This document shows positions 47,001 through 60,978 of a DNA stretch of 64,000 bases, one piece after another. Where the stretch lies: assembly GCF_002865645.1 (NCBI RefSeq), contig NW_020194575.1, forward strand, positions 79,247 through 143,246, read 5' to 3'. The notes beneath the pieces were generated by a model. That model saw only the letters and a list, made by a program, of their open reading frames with translations. It made no database searches and was not told the DNA's origin. This stretch comes from Hyaloscypha bicolor E (lineage: Eukaryota > Ascomycota > Leotiomycetes > Helotiales > Hyaloscyphaceae). Every line of letters begins with the position of its first letter. Positions within the stretch are counted from its first letter, which is position 1. Made by a program: the position numbers and the translations under genes.

Positions 47001-48033
47001 TTAGTAATATAATATAGCCTTAAGGTTCTGTACTTTTTTAGTTTTAGGCTTATAATATTCTTAATATTATAATTATTATAAGGTTTTTTGGTCCTAATCT
47101 TTAATTTTTAGTAATATATTATTCTAATTTATTAAGAGAAGAAGTAATTTATTAATACTTTAGGGCCTTTAAATACTAGTAATATAATCTCTTAGGCTAT
47201 TAATCTCACTGAATTATAGTTCCTTAATCTTATTACTTATTCTCTAGCCTCTAAATAGCCCAAAAAGAGACAGAGGTATAATAAAAGCTAATTAACGAGT
47301 ACTATAAAGGTTTATTAAACTAGCTAAGTAAAGAAGCTAGGGTTATATACTTATAATATAAACCAAGTAAAACGTATTAAATTAATTACTATTTTATAGT
47401 AATAAGTAGCTTGTATATATAGCCCTAAATTCATTAAATTACATATACTAAATCCCTATATTAGCTAAACTAATTTTAGCTATATAGGGTATTCTAGCTA
47501 GATAGGGTATTAAGCTAGTATATAGCCCTATAATATTCGGTTCCAGGACTTACTAAGCCTATTAGAGGCCTTAGGCCCCTAATTTTAATAAGGTTCTTTC
47601 TTATTTATTATATATATATATAATTCTTAATTTAATAATACCTTAATATATTATTAGAAAAAGATACTAAAATTAATATTATTATATTAAGGTTTTACTA
47701 TATTTTAATACTTTATTTTTTTAAAAAGTAAAACTATAATATCTTTATTTCTTTTATTAAAAGCTTTCGGATTTTAAGCTTTTTAATTTATTTTAGATAA
47801 TTCTTTTTATAAATATAGCTATTTATATTTAAATTAGAAATATTAAACTTAGAAATAGAAGTTATAATATTAAATTAAAGTTATAAATTCGAATAAAATT
47901 AATTAAAAACCTAATACTTGTATTTATAATTTATAATTTCTTTATTTTCTAAAAAGAAATCTCGTATTTCTTTATTTATTTAGATAATAGAAATATATTT
48001 CTTATTTTTAATAACTTTATAAATCTTAATAGC
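44013..48033 (-). mobile_element. Gypsy-5 internal region, minus strand, very degenerate
   Basis: The first 1.5 kb (44013 to about 45500) aligns with Gypsy-4 at 61259-62700, for example TCCGGATTTACTTA (44422 and 61652) and the CGCT..A.AAATC.AATATAAA.TAG segment (45063 and 62289). It therefore covers the chromodomain and C-terminal integrase side. From 45500 to about 47000 I cannot match it to RT or RNase H. The stretch 47200-47580 is slightly less AT-rich, with a hairpin near 47457-47488. Gypsy-3 inserted at 48034. Confidence 0.55.
48029..48033 (+). repeat. Target duplication of Gypsy-3, left
   Basis: ATAGC, repeated exactly at 54703-54707. Confidence 0.8.
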
Positions 48034-48307
48034 TATTATAATTCTCAGATACCCAATATCTGAGATACTTTACTAAATACCAGATATCTTCTAGGTATAT
48101 ATAATATGGCTGCCTTATTAAGGAAGTATATTTAAAATATACTAGAGATATTTAGAAGGCTAAGCCCCTTCGGGACTAGTATACTATAGGATATATATAC
48201 TTTTTTATAGCCTCTTATATTCTAGTTTTCTCTTTCTTAGCTTTGAATTATCTTTATAAGAAATCTTTTATCTTACTTTCTAAACCTTAAATACTATATT
48301 TATAATA
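48034..48307 (+). repeat. Gypsy-3 5' LTR
   Basis: 274 bp; homologous along its whole length to 54429-54702. Confidence 0.85.
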
Positions 48308-48599
48308 GTATTTAAAGCTTATTTCCTTTAATCCTATAGAGGATTTTAAATAAACTAATTTAGAATTATTAGTAATATAAGTATTACTAAGATAACGGAA
48401 CTTCAGAAATATAAGTAATAGATTCTAGAATAATAAAGGCAAAAAGCTTTAGAATTCTTAAAAGAATTAGATTTTTATATTTTTATAAATATATACTAGT
48501 AATATATTAGAAATTCTTCCCGAAAACCCGAAAATTAAAGAATCTTAAATAAAGGCTATTCTTTAATTAAGTTCTAGAGTAATAGGTACCTATAGGCTA

Positions 48600-50010
48600 G
48601 TAATTTAATTATTATTTTCAAGTCCTATTCTATAATCTTATAGGCCCTATATATATACTAATAATAAGATTACTAGAGAGAATATAATAGATTAATTTCC
48701 TAGAATATTATATAATTAGGAATTATATTAATTTCTACTAAGGCTTCTAGTAAAGCTCTTACTAGTTTAGGTTATTCCGTTAGTAGCTCTTCCCGAACTA
48801 AATATCCCGTTAGTATTTCTAGAGAATTTATAAATAAATCTATAAAAATAAAATCCTCTGCTTTTATTATAAAGCTTCTAGAAACTAATAATTATATTAT
48901 TACTAGAGAGTTATATAAATAGGCCAAGAAACCTAATATCTTGCTTTTAGATATTAATATTATTATAAAGAATTATTAGAAGAATATTTAAAAAGCTATT
49001 TTATATAAGAATACCTATAGTTATAATAAAGCTATTCTCGAAAATATTAAGCTTTATAATACTAAGCTCAAGAATAATATTAAATACTATATAACTATAA
49101 TAGATTAGCTTATAATAGTTCTAATTACTTTTATTTTACTTATTCTAGCTATTTCAAATTTTTCTTAAAAGAATTCTAAACTATTTCCCGCTTATTTCTA
49201 TCTAGAATTTCCTATATCTTATACTTTTTTTAGAAATACTAGAATTACTAAGCTCCTAGATCTAATTCTTTTTACTAGAGATTATATTATCTTTAATAAC
49301 TAGCTAGTTTAGATTAAGAATAAGTTATAAGAAATACTAATTTATATTTCTTAAAGAATCTTAAGATTATTTATATTTCTAATAAACTTACTAGTAATAT
49401 TCTTATTCTAACTAATTCTTATATAAATAAAAATAGTTTAAATTAGTATTATTAGCTCTTAGAATTCTATTCTTATCTAAAGAAGCTATATTCTAACTCT
49501 AATAAGATATAGAATACTTATTATAATTTTAATAAGCTTTAAATATATTCTAATTAAGTATTTTAGGAATTCTATATTCTTTTCTTATAACTATTTATAG
49601 AAAATAGTATTAGTTTTTAAGATATTAAATATAAACTAAATAAGAAACTTTTACTAAAACTTTAGAAATTAGTATATATATATTATAATAATTCTTTTAT
49701 TAATACTATTTACTTTATTTAGTATTATATTATTAATAACTAGTAAATTAAGGCTATATATAAGAAAATTAAGAAATATAAAAAAGTAAAAGCTATTCTA
49801 GTCAAGTTTATTTCTAGTATTATATTCTTATATATTTCTAAGAAATATATTTCTAAAAAAGAGCCTAAGAAGCCTATATTAATTACTTTTATTAAATATA
49901 TATTTTCTTATAAATATAAGTAATATTCTATAAAAACTAAAGATTTCTTAATTATTAAGTATTTTAATTATAATAAGTTTAACTATTATATTAGATATTA
50001 TTTAGTTTTA
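48600..50010 (+). pseudogene. Gypsy-3 gag remnant
   Basis: The retrotransposon gag domain is readable around 49230-49750: LFTRxRD, a decayed Trp-rich helix, NTNYYS, and an LYSNSNKIQNTY segment matching the usual YxDPDKKQNA stretch. The nucleocapsid zinc knuckle lies at 49960-50001 in the form YFNYNKFNYYIRYY. All four ligands (Cys, Cys, His, Cys) have become Tyr, exactly as in the Gypsy-1 gag. Numerous TAG/TAA codons. Would form virus-like particles if intact. Confidence 0.75.
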
Positions 50011-50059
50011 TATAATAAAGAAACTAAAATAGCTCTTTTTAGAATTAAGCTAAACTTAA

Positions 50060-53000
50060 TTCCTATTTTACTAAAATATATTATTTTAGTAAAGTATTTA
50101 GAGAATTCAAATTCTAATTCTAGTATAAAACCGGGAAATAAGTATTTCTAAAAAAAGTTTTTATTTTAGAAGCTTATAATATAAATTTAGTAAAGATTAA
50201 TTTAACTTATTTAATAAAAGAAAATACTCTTATAATATTCTATATTATTAATATAAATAGATTAGGAATTAAGTTTTTTTCTTTTATTAATATTAGAGCT
50301 AATAGTTATACTTTTATTAATATAAAGCTTATTTAACTTATAAAATAATTCTTAAAAATAGAACTATAACTTCTTTTTTTATCTTATATTATATATAGTT
50401 TTAATAAAAAGCTAGTTAAGTTTATTAGGAAATATATAGAAATCTTATTTCTAATTAATAAATAAAATATTAATATATTAATAATTATCCTAAATCTTAG
50501 AGATTATAATATTATTTTTAGTAAAAAATAAGTAATATATATTAATATTCTAGTTAATTATAGAAGATATAGACTTATATAATTAAAAAATAAGCCTAAA
50601 TTTATATAATTTAGTTATATTATTAGTACTTTATAATAATAGCTAGAGAAATAATTTAATAAGAAATATTAAAAGAATACTAATTAATAAGATTCTATTA
50701 TAAGCTATTTCTAGAAATCTTTTATTTTAAAATAATCTTTCTTCTTTTAAATTAATTAGAGAAAATTATATAAAATTATAAAAAAGAAGCTTTTATAGCC
50801 TAATTAAAATATAATATTTAAATAAAAGCTAAAGAAATAAAAAGAGGTCTTTAATAAAAAGTAAATATTAGATCTAGCTATTCTTATTTTTATAATATTT
50901 AATTATATAGCTAAGAAAGAAAATAATATTATTAGTTAAATTTCTATTTATAAAATTAATAAGAAGCTTAAAGTTTAAGGAAAAAAAACTATTTCTAGTC
51001 TAGAGAATTAATAACTAAAAGAAATAGAGCTTTAGTAATTATAAAGAATATTATTCTTAGAACTTAAGAAATATACTTTTATTTTCTTTAAAAAAAAATC
51101 TAATATTCTTTCTTTCTATAAACTATATAATTATAAGATTTAGATTAAAGACCTAAAGAAAATCGAGAGTATTAGATATTAATTTCTTTAATAATAGTTT
51201 ATTTAAAAGCTTCTAGAAATTAAGTATTTCTTAAAAAATAATTTAGCTAAAAGCTTTATTAAAGCTAGTTAGGCTCTTTTTACTTTACTAGTTCTTTTTA
51301 TAAAAAAAGCAAATAAAGATTTATACTTTTATATTAATTTCTATTATTTAAATAATATTATTTAGAAGAATTAATATTCTTTTTTACTTATTAATAAAAC
51401 TTTAAGTTAATTATCTAAGGCTAAGATTTATATTAAATTAAATATCTATTAAGCTTTCTATTATATAGCTATAAACCCGGACTTTTAGGAACTAATAATA
51501 TTCTATACTTACTATAGAATATATAAATATAATATTTTCTAGAAAGGCCTTATAAATAGCCCGGCTATATATTAATATTATATAAATAATATACTTTTTA
51601 AATATCTAAATAACTTTTATATAATATATCTTAATAATATTCTTATTTATTTAGAGAATCTAGTAAAATATAAATAATATATATAAAAAGTATTAAACTA
51701 TTTATATCTTACTAGCCTCTAAATAAATATTAAGAAATCGGAATTTAAAGTTATATATATAAAGTATTTAGGCTTTATTATTTTTATATCTAGTATTAAA
51801 ATAAATCCTAATAAAGTTAAAGTAATATATAACTAGTAATTCCCAAAAATAGTTAAGGGCATATAGTTCTTTTTTGGCTCTTATAACCTTTATAAATACT
51901 TTATTAGAAAGTATAAATAAATTACTAGATTTCTTATCTTATTTATAAAAAAGGAGATTTTCTTTAAATAGTTCAAATAATATTAAAAGGTTTTTACTTA
52001 TTTAAAAGAAGCTATAATTTCTATTCTAGTTCTATAATATTATAATTCAGATTTACTTATAATAATAGAAATAAATATATCTAAAAAAGTAGTTACTAGC
52101 CTACTTTCTTAATAAAACCTAGAAATAGGCCTTTAGTATTTTATAGCTTATTTTTCTAAAACTATATTTCTAGTAAAACTTAATTATAATATATATAATA
52201 AGAAAATACTTATTATAATATAAGTATTAAAGAAATAGAAAACTAAACTAAAAAGCCTTTAGAATACTTTTTTTAAGGTCTATTCTAATTACTATATTTT
52301 AGAATACTTTATAATTACTAAAAAGCTCTTTTCTTAATAAGCTAGATAGACTAAGCTCTTATCTTACTATTATTTTAAGTTTATATATTATTCTAGAAAA
52401 TCAAATAAATAAGTAGATATTTTATTATAAAAATAAGATAAAATAGATATTTAGGGCTAGATTAAGAAAAAGCTATAAACCCAAATACTTTTCCCTAAAA
52501 ATAAGATTAATCCGGAGATTATTTATAACTTATAGCTTATAGTAATACTTTATAAAGTCGGCTTATTTAATCCGGAATTTGGCTCTAAAAACCAAATATA
52601 TATTAAAGACTTTCCGGAAAAGAATACCTTTATTAGAGATATAATTTTCTTAGAAGCTTTACTAGTAAACTCTATTATAGTAGCCTTTATAAAAGTACTA
52701 TTAGAAGCTTCTACTAAGTATAATAGTCTATAACTTATAAATAAGATCCTATAGAATAATTATATATTACTAGATCTAGAAAAGCTATATATAATAGCTT
52801 AAGCCAAAAGTAATATCTAGATATTATAAAACGGCCTCTTTTTATATTATAGAAGACTTTATATTATAAAGAATAAAATAATTCCTAAACTACTTTTATA
52901 GACTATCCTAATTCGTAAAATATATAATAAATTCCTTTCTAGATATCCTAGATATATAAAGCTCTATTAGCTATTAAAGAAGTAATATTACTAGCTATTT

Positions 53001-54200
53001 ATAAGTAAGGATATTAATTAATACTATAGTAATTACTATACTTATAGGAGATTATATATATCTAGAAATAAAAAGCCTAGTTTACTTTATTTCCTTCTAG
53101 TTTCTAATTACTTCTAGTAATATATTATTATAAATTTTAAAAACTATTTAGAAAGCAAATTAGGTTATAATATAATTACTATATTCGTGAATTACTTGTC
53201 TAAATATCTAATTATAATTCTAATATAAGATATAATTATAGCCAAATAACTAGTATTTCTGTTTTTATTCTATATAGTATATTAAATAAGTATTCTAGAA
53301 ATAATTATATTAGATTAGGAACTCTAATTTATATTCGATTTTTGAAGCGAATTCTATATAAGAATTAGTATAAAGCTTAAGCTTTCTATAACTAATTATT
53401 CCTAAATAAATAAATAAATAGAGATTATTAATTAGTACTTTAATTAGAAATTATATTTATATATTAACTATTACTAAAATAACTAGAATAAATGAATTAC
53501 TATAATTAATTATTAATAAGCCTTTCTTTAGTATAAAACTATTAGCTAGTTCCTATTTATAACTAAAAAGAGCTATAAGTCTCGTATTTTTCTGGATTAG
53601 AATTTCTTTATTAAAGCTAACTTACCTAAGAAGAAACTAAATAGAAATAAAGCTAAAGTATTAGTAAATTAATTATATGAATTATAATAACTTACTTAAG
53701 GCTATATAAAATAAGTATAAGAATAATATATAGTATAAGCTAATAAGTACTGCTATCTAATTAATTTCAAAGTCGGAGATAAAGTATAAATTACTATAAA
53801 GTACTAGAAATCTAATTATCTGAGCCAGAAGCTAGAGAACTAAATAAAGGGCCTATTTGAGATTCTAGAATAATATAGTTACTTATTTCTCCTAAAACTA
53901 CCGGAAACTATAAAGATATATCTAGTTTTCTATATAGAGAAGCTATAAAAAGATTTCTAGAATTCTTTATTAGATTAAGTAAACCCGGAACCGCTTCTAT
54001 TAATACTAGAAAATAATAAATAAGAATATAGTATTAAATGAGTTATTATAGTTAAGCTAGTAAGAAATAGGCTAAAGTATAGAATTTAGTAAATTAGTTA
54101 GAATAAAGATCTAGTATAATATCTAACTTTAGTACTAAATAATAGCTTTCTGGTTTTATAAAGTTTCTATAATAATAATATTAATATACTAGAACTTTTA
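50060..54200 (+). pseudogene. Gypsy-3 pol remnant with chromodomain
   Basis: RT (about 51150-51900) shows KANKDLYFYINFYYLN, KIYIKLNIYQAFYY (motif A Asp to Asn) and YLNN at 51627-51638 for YLDD. RNase H follows to about 52450. Integrase: a decayed HHCC zinc region near 52960-53060, then a core with FVNYLSK (first Asp to Asn), ILDQELQF (second Asp kept) and NKQIEIINQ (Glu kept). The C-terminus at about 54010-54180 reads EYSIKxVI...NRLKYRI...NKDLV, a chromodomain with its Trp codons turned to TAG. Chromodomains steer integration to heterochromatin. Confidence 0.85.
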
Positions 54201-54428
54201 TAAAACCTATAATACTAGCTAGATTATATAAAAAATAATACTTGTCTAGAACTATACAGAAATAATAATAAATTCTTCTAGGTTATATAATAAAGATATT
54301 AGTCTTTTATATATAATATTTATATTCGAGATACTAGTTTTATTTTAGAAAGAAATATAATATGAAATTAGATGAATTAATAGCTTTTATAAAGCTTAAA
54401 AATAAGCTTATTATAAAAGGGAAAGTAA

Positions 54429-54702
54429 TATTATAATTTCTAGATATCTAGTATCTAAGATATCTTACTAGATACTAGATATTTCCTAGATATATATAAT
54501 ACGGCTATTTTACTAGAGAAGTATACTTAGAATATACTAGAGATATTTAGAAAACTAAGCCCTTTCGGAACTAGTATATTATAAGATATATATACTTCCT
54601 TATAGCTTTTTATATTCTAGTTTTCCTTTCCTTAGCTTTAAATTATTTTTATAAGAAATCTTTTATTTTACTTTCTAAACCCTAAATACTATACCTGTAA
54701 TA
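54429..54702 (+). repeat. Gypsy-3 3' LTR
   Basis: 274 bp; preceded by the purine tract and followed by ATAGC. Confidence 0.85.
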
Positions 54703-54896
54703 ATAGCTACTTTTAAGATATTTATAAGCTTAATATTAATTATATAAATAAAGAAAATATTAGTAAATTATTAAAAATATTTTTTATAAAAATCTTTAAA
54801 GAATTTATTAATAATTCTATAATATTCTTATTTATAAATAGATTTTAGAATACTATTATATAATTCTTTAAAGATATAATTATTCTAATAACTAAA
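54703..54896. other. Host sequence between Gypsy-3 and Copia-2
   Basis: It starts with the right ATAGC duplicate (54703-54707) and is the continuation of whatever ended at 48033. Plain AT-rich DNA with no motif seen. Confidence 0.5.
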
Positions 54897-55169
54897 TATT
54901 AGCTTTTATTTAACTAATATCTTATTATTAATAGTTATATAATATAGTTATATAATATAAAAATAACTAAAAGTAATAAGATATAAGTAATAAGTAATAA
55001 TTATATAACCTTACCTTATATAAGTAACTTAATTAGTAGCTAGTTCTTATTAGGCTTAATAAATTAAGAAATTATATATTAATATTATAATATTATAATT
55101 CTTATTTCTAAATAATAATAAATTTACTAATTTATATAAATAATATTATATATTTCTAATAAACTAATA
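54897..55169 (+). repeat. Copia-2 5' LTR
   Basis: About 273 bp. The right end is well supported; the left end rests on TATTAG at 54897 and length agreement with Copia-1. Confidence 0.55.
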
Positions 55170-55849
55170 CTAATTAGTTAGTATTTATAAATTAGAAAGA
55201 ATTAAGCTATATTTACCTAAAATTCGATTATTTAGAAATAAAGCTATTATTTAAATTAAAGAGGAAATAATTATTAAATCTATTATTTATAATTCGGTTA
55301 TATAAATAAGATAGATATTTGATTTTACTAAGATTTAATTATATTAGATTAAAAAAGAAAATATTTATTAGTTCTATTATTTATAATTCAATTATATAAA
55401 TAAAAAAGGTACTTGATTTTATTAAATATTAAAACGGTTAGCTATTTAACTATTCTATTTTATTTCTATTTAATTCCTATAAAACTCTTTTAAAAACTAT
55501 CTTTTTTTAAATTTCTGGAGCTTTTAAGTTTTAGAACTATTAAGTTCTCTCGGAATCTCGATATTTTATTTCTTAAATTTCACTTCCTAAATTTCTTATT
55601 ATAAACGAAATTTTTATTTTAAATATAATATCTTTTATAATTTATTTATTTTATAAACTACTTTCTTTTTTATAAATCTATTCTTTTTATAAACTATTAT
55701 ATTTTAAACTAGATATAAATTCACGGAATATATAATAGTAAAATATATTATAATAAATAATTTCTTTATTAAATCTATTTAATTTAATTATTTTATAAAT
55801 AATAATAATTTCAAGAAATTAGTAAGAAAATAGAGATATGAAATTAATT

Positions 55850-58800
55850 TAAACTTTATTAGAATAAATAAAACAATTTAGTTTTTAAATACTAACCTAT
55901 TTTAATATATTTTCTATAAAATAATTAATAATAATTTCTAGAAACTATTTAGATATAATTTTAAGAACTTTATTTATTAAAGGAATTTTAATAAACTTAA
56001 ACTTAAGGAAATATAATATTTATATAAAACCTTTTAGTATAATAATATATTTATATAATAAAATAATAGTATTAATACTATTATAAATACTTTATTTACT
56101 ATTATTAAAGAAATTAAATAATATATATAATTAAATACAAATATATTAGTAATTAGATTAAATCTTATAAAGAAGTTAATTATATTAGGCTTTATTACTC
56201 TTATAAAAAATAAATATCTAGAATCTATTATTTTTAATATTTCTATATTATTATTACTTTTTTTATTACTCTTTTTATTATTATATTCTATATTTCTATT
56301 AGATTTATATATTAATATAAAAGCTTTAGAAATAAATAATATATTTCTATTATTATTACTATTATAATTATATTTAAATACTTTTTAATTTCTTTTAATT
56401 ATAAGACTTATTAGAAAAGTTACTAAGATTTATATTAAAGAATAAAAGTATAATAGATCTAATAATAATTTTAATTATAAATTTATTATTTTCTTTAATA
56501 TTTACTAATATATAAAGCTTTTATAAAAGGTATTAATGCGAGCTTTTCCTATTATACTAAAGAAACTAGTTTAAGACTATTTTTATAATAACTAGCTCTT
56601 TTAATATATATATAAAAAGGCTTATATTAATATTTATAGCTTTTTTAAAGGCTCTAAATTCAAATATTAAAATTTAGATAAATAAAATACTATTATATTA
56701 GCTTCTATAATAGCTAAATTTCTGGAAAAAAACAATATTTAAAACTATTTAATTACTAATTAATAAACTATATTAATTATAATATAGTTTTATATTTAAT
56801 TTATAAAATATTTAATTTCTTTATAATAAAATTATTATTTTTTACTAAAGTTTCCGGATATATAAATATATAATCTTAGATTCTTTTATAAATCTTGGCT
56901 AGTTTATTAATAAGCTCTAGTTATTTATTATTATATATAAGAGCAAATAATAAGCTAATTCCGAAATCTTTTTTTACTAATTAATAATACTATTTTTAGA
57001 ATTCTCTAAGCTATTATTTTTCCGGAAATTTTTAATATAAATCTAGCTATAATTTCGGAATTCGTAATAATTATTTTAAGTTCTATAATTATAATAATTA
57101 TATTCTAAAGTCGTGTTTTATATATAAGAAACCCGAATATTATTTATAGAAATATATGTTAAAGAAATAAAAGGCTAAGAAGATTTAATTTAGGAATAGA
57201 AATATTTATTAGTTTAAATTCCGAAATACCTATAACTTTAATAAATACTTTAATAATATTTATATATAATATATTACTAAAGCTAAAAATAAAAAGAATA
57301 ATAAAGATAATAAAAACAAACTAATAAATAATGCTTTTAAGGCTTTATTAATAAAAACAAATAAAGAAAAGAAATATTATTTAGATTTCTATTTTATTTT
57401 AGTTAAAAGCTTTTTAATTATTTCTATTACTTCTATTTTACTAATAATTATAACTAATATTTTTATAAATAATCTTATTTCTCTTTCTTTTATATATTAG
57501 ATAATTAGCGAAAACTATATCTTAAAGCTTATTAAATCTTTAATAAAAGATATTTAGACTTTTATAATTAATAATATATTAAAATATAATATTTTATTAC
57601 TTTTATAAAATTATAATTAATACTAAAGCTTTTAGATATTTAATTATTAGTTTTAATTAATTTCAAGCTTTATAATAAACTAATAATAGTATTAAACTTA
57701 ATAAAACTACTAAAGACTAAATTAATATCTAGTTTAATATTAGATCTATATTTTCTATTAAATTTATAATAGTAAATATACTAATTAAGTAAGTATAATT
57801 CTATATTATATTTTTAAAGATTCTATTTTTGCTTAGCTTAGCTAATATAAATAAACTAGAAGTTTACTTTAATAATTTTACTAATTATTTTATTACTTTT
57901 ACTAGAAATTATATATTTATAATGTAATATTTCAGATGATTTTTCCTGCTTTAAAATACTATATTATAAAGCTTTATTTCTAAATTCTTTATTTATAATT
58001 CTTGCTTTTTTATAGAAATCGAATTATAATATTTATATTATTAATTTAGCTATTTATTTATTAGTAAACTCCGGAATATATTAAAATAAGCAGGCTATAA
58101 TATTAATATAAAAGCCCTTAAATATATTATAAAATACTATAAATAATACTAGAAATATAGCTAATTTAAGAAATAATTCAAGTTTAATTTAAGAAATAAT
58201 ATTAGCTTTAATTATTTTATTATTATTAATATTTTATATTATTAATAAAGACACTCGATATTAAGCCCGCTAATAGCTCTAGAATATTAGTATAATATAT
58301 ATCTGAGATATATTTAAGTAATATTAGATTAATAACTATTTAGGTTCTTCTAATTAAATTATAGTAAATACCAGAAAGTAGTTTATTAGTAAGAAGTTTA
58401 TTTAGCTTATAAATACTATAGGAACTAAGATTAAGATTATTTCTATAAAGGCTTATAACTTTATTAGAATTATAGAATATTATTATAGCTTAATTTAATA
58501 GATTTATTTTATTATTATAACTAAAATTAATAAAATTAATAAGAATATTATATTTTAAATAGCTTTTAAGGCTATTAATAATTCTATAGAATTTAATTAT
58601 ATTATTCTAATTCTTTTAATTTATAGTACTTTATTTTAAATAACTAAATATAATATTTTATTATTTATTATATTATAATAATTAGTAATATTTAAAAAAG
58701 TAATAGTAGAAATTTAGAAGCTTTAAGCTAGATATTAAATTACAAATACTTTAAATACCCGAAATAATTCTAGTATTACTAATATTTATAAACTATTTCT

Positions 58801-60640
58801 AAATTCGAATATTTTTATATAATATAAAAGAAATACTAGTTAATTTAATAATTAGAATAAACTATATAAGCTAGTAGCTATTAATAGAAAGAATTATATA
58901 CTAGCTTTATTATATAGTAATATTATTTTTTATTTAATCTTTATAAAGCCCTTTTATATAAAAGATATTAAGATTATTACTAATAGCCTCGAATTTAAAC
59001 CCGAATCTAATAATAAAACTAAAAGTAATATAAATATAATTTCTTTTACTATTTCTGCTATTTTATTAAAATATAATAAAAAATACCTTTATAAAATCCC
59101 GGATATTATAGTATTTCTATAAAATAATAAATTATATAAGAATTTCTATTAAGTTAAAATTACTAGTTTTTAAAAAAAAAATTATTTAAGATTATTTCTA
59201 GATCTCAAATACTAAAAAAAAAAAAAAATTTAATTTCTAATTTATTAATAAGATTAAGAATAAAAATATAAAAAGAGAATTTAAGAAATTAAAACTAGTT
59301 ATTTAAGTTTATAATAATAATAAAAAATATATAATATTAATATAATTATTTATTATTTAATATATTAGCTAAAGAATTACTTTTAATATTACTATTATAA
59401 TAATAGATATTATAGAATTATATTTATATAATATTTTATAAGCTTATATCTAATTAATAGCCTTATTTAATTATAATTTCTATATTAATCTATTTTATAA
59501 ATTTATTAAAGAACTAAATATAAAGAATAATTCTATTCTAAAAGTTATAAAATTATTATATAATATACCCGAAACTAGAAACTATTAGTTTAAAACTTAT
59601 TATTTCTATTATATTAATAAGCTTTTTATAAAATAATTAACTTATAATTCTTACTTCTTTTATAATAAGTAATTCTTTGAAATTATTAGTTTTTAAACTA
59701 ATAATATTCTATTTATTAAAACTAATAATTTTATAAAAATAAAGTAATTAAAGCTTTAAAAAACTAAATTTTTAGCTAAAGAACATAAATTTCTTACTTT
59801 TAATTATAATCTCAAATTTAATAGAAGTATTATTTATATAAATACTACTAGAATTAATTTTATAAGAATATTAGTATAAAAACCTTTAAATTATTTCTAT
59901 AAAAAATACTAGTATTATAAGTAATAAAAGTACTATTTATTAAAATCTTTTTATTAAGAACTAATATATTACCTAATATATTAGAGAAATATATATTATA
60001 TTAGTCTATTAACTAGAAGCTTTATATAATCTATTAATTACTATTTAAGCTATTAAATTCTCGGAAACTAATATAAAGGTATTTAATAAATATATTTAAT
60101 AATAAATTAAAAATATTATTAGAGAACTAAGATTTATAAAGCTAGTAGAAAAGTTCTTATATTTAATTGTTTTTACAAATGCTTTATTTATAAATAATAG
60201 AAATGTTTTTTCCTAAATTAGATATATTCTAGTTCTAATAAATAAAATTAGATATACTAATATTATTTACTAGTTCTTTATTAAATATAAAAGAGTTACT
60301 AAAAGTATTCTAGCTTTAGAACTTTATAATATAGCTTATAGCTTTAATATAAATACTTTAATTAAATTTATAATTAATATAATACTAGAAATAGAATTAT
60401 TATTAGTAATTTATATAAATTTGAAATTATTATATAAATACTTTATTAAATTAGGAACTATTCGAGAAAAGTATTTAATAATTAATATAATATATTTCTA
60501 TTAGATATATAAATAATAAGAAATTATAGAAGTTAAATAAATTAAAGAAGAATTAAATTCTACTAATTCTATAATAAAATCGAAGCTAATAAATATCCTT
60601 AAATATCTAATTAATATAAATACTATATAATTAAATATAG
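55850..60640 (+). pseudogene. Copia-2 gag-pol remnant
   Basis: It is collinear with Copia-1. Protease site IINTKAF at about 57612-57640 (D to N), with the FSLANINKLEVYFNNFTNYF-like stretch after it at about 57830-57900. RT at about 59300-59950. RNase H at about 60165-60510 reads VFTNALF (Asp to Asn), RVTKSILALELYNIAY and KLGTIREK, then IEVK and a decayed NPADxMTK end. Stops throughout. The RNase H text is slightly cleaner than in Copia-1, allowing firm assignment to fungal Copia. Confidence 0.75.
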
Positions 60641-60870
60641 AGAAATAAGTCGAGTATAAATAAAATAGAAAATAAATATATAAGATAAGAAAATATTATA
60701 AAAAAAGAAATTATATATAAAAAGCTATAGCTTTTAGTATATAACTAAAACCTTAAAAGCAATATAAATATATAAAGTATTTAGGAAATCTAATATTAGG
60801 CCAGATTAGGAAATTTATATATAATTAGAAAAAAGTATTATTTTTTATATTTTTTTTAAAGAGTTTCTAA

Positions 60871-60978
60871 TATTAATATAGCTATTTCTTTAGAAATTAT
60901 ATATATAATTATAAAACATAAAATATAAGATATAAGTAATAAGATATAAGATATAGAATATAATTATATAATCTTATA
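60871..60978 (+). repeat. Copia-2 3' LTR, truncated
   Basis: The first 108 bp of the LTR, aligned with 43465-43600 of Copia-1. Interrupted by Gypsy-4. Confidence 0.7.

Larger units (their letters stand above)
48034..54702 (+). mobile_element. Gypsy-3, complete chromodomain Ty3/Gypsy element
   Basis: The element is 6669 bp with two 274-bp LTRs that begin TATTATAA and end TATAATA or TGTAATA (mutated TGTTA...TAACA). It has an exact 5-bp ATAGC target duplication and a purine tract AAAAGGGAAAGTAA directly before the 3' LTR. Gag, protease, RT, RNase H, integrase and a C-terminal chromodomain follow in chromovirus order. Mostly transitions separate the two LTRs, so simple LTR-divergence dating would be misleading. 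Confidence 0.9.
54897..60978 (+). mobile_element. Copia-2, Ty1/Copia element with truncated 3' LTR
   Basis: The 5' LTR is about 54897-55169 (273 bp; it ends CTAATA before CTAATTAG, as in Copia-1 and Copia-3). The internal region follows Copia-1 closely from gag to RNase H. The 3' LTR starts at 60871 (TATTAATATAGCTATTTCTTTAG) and is cut at 60978, where the LTR of Gypsy-4 begins. The rest of the Copia-2 LTR should lie beyond the other end of Gypsy-4, outside the window. Confidence 0.75.
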
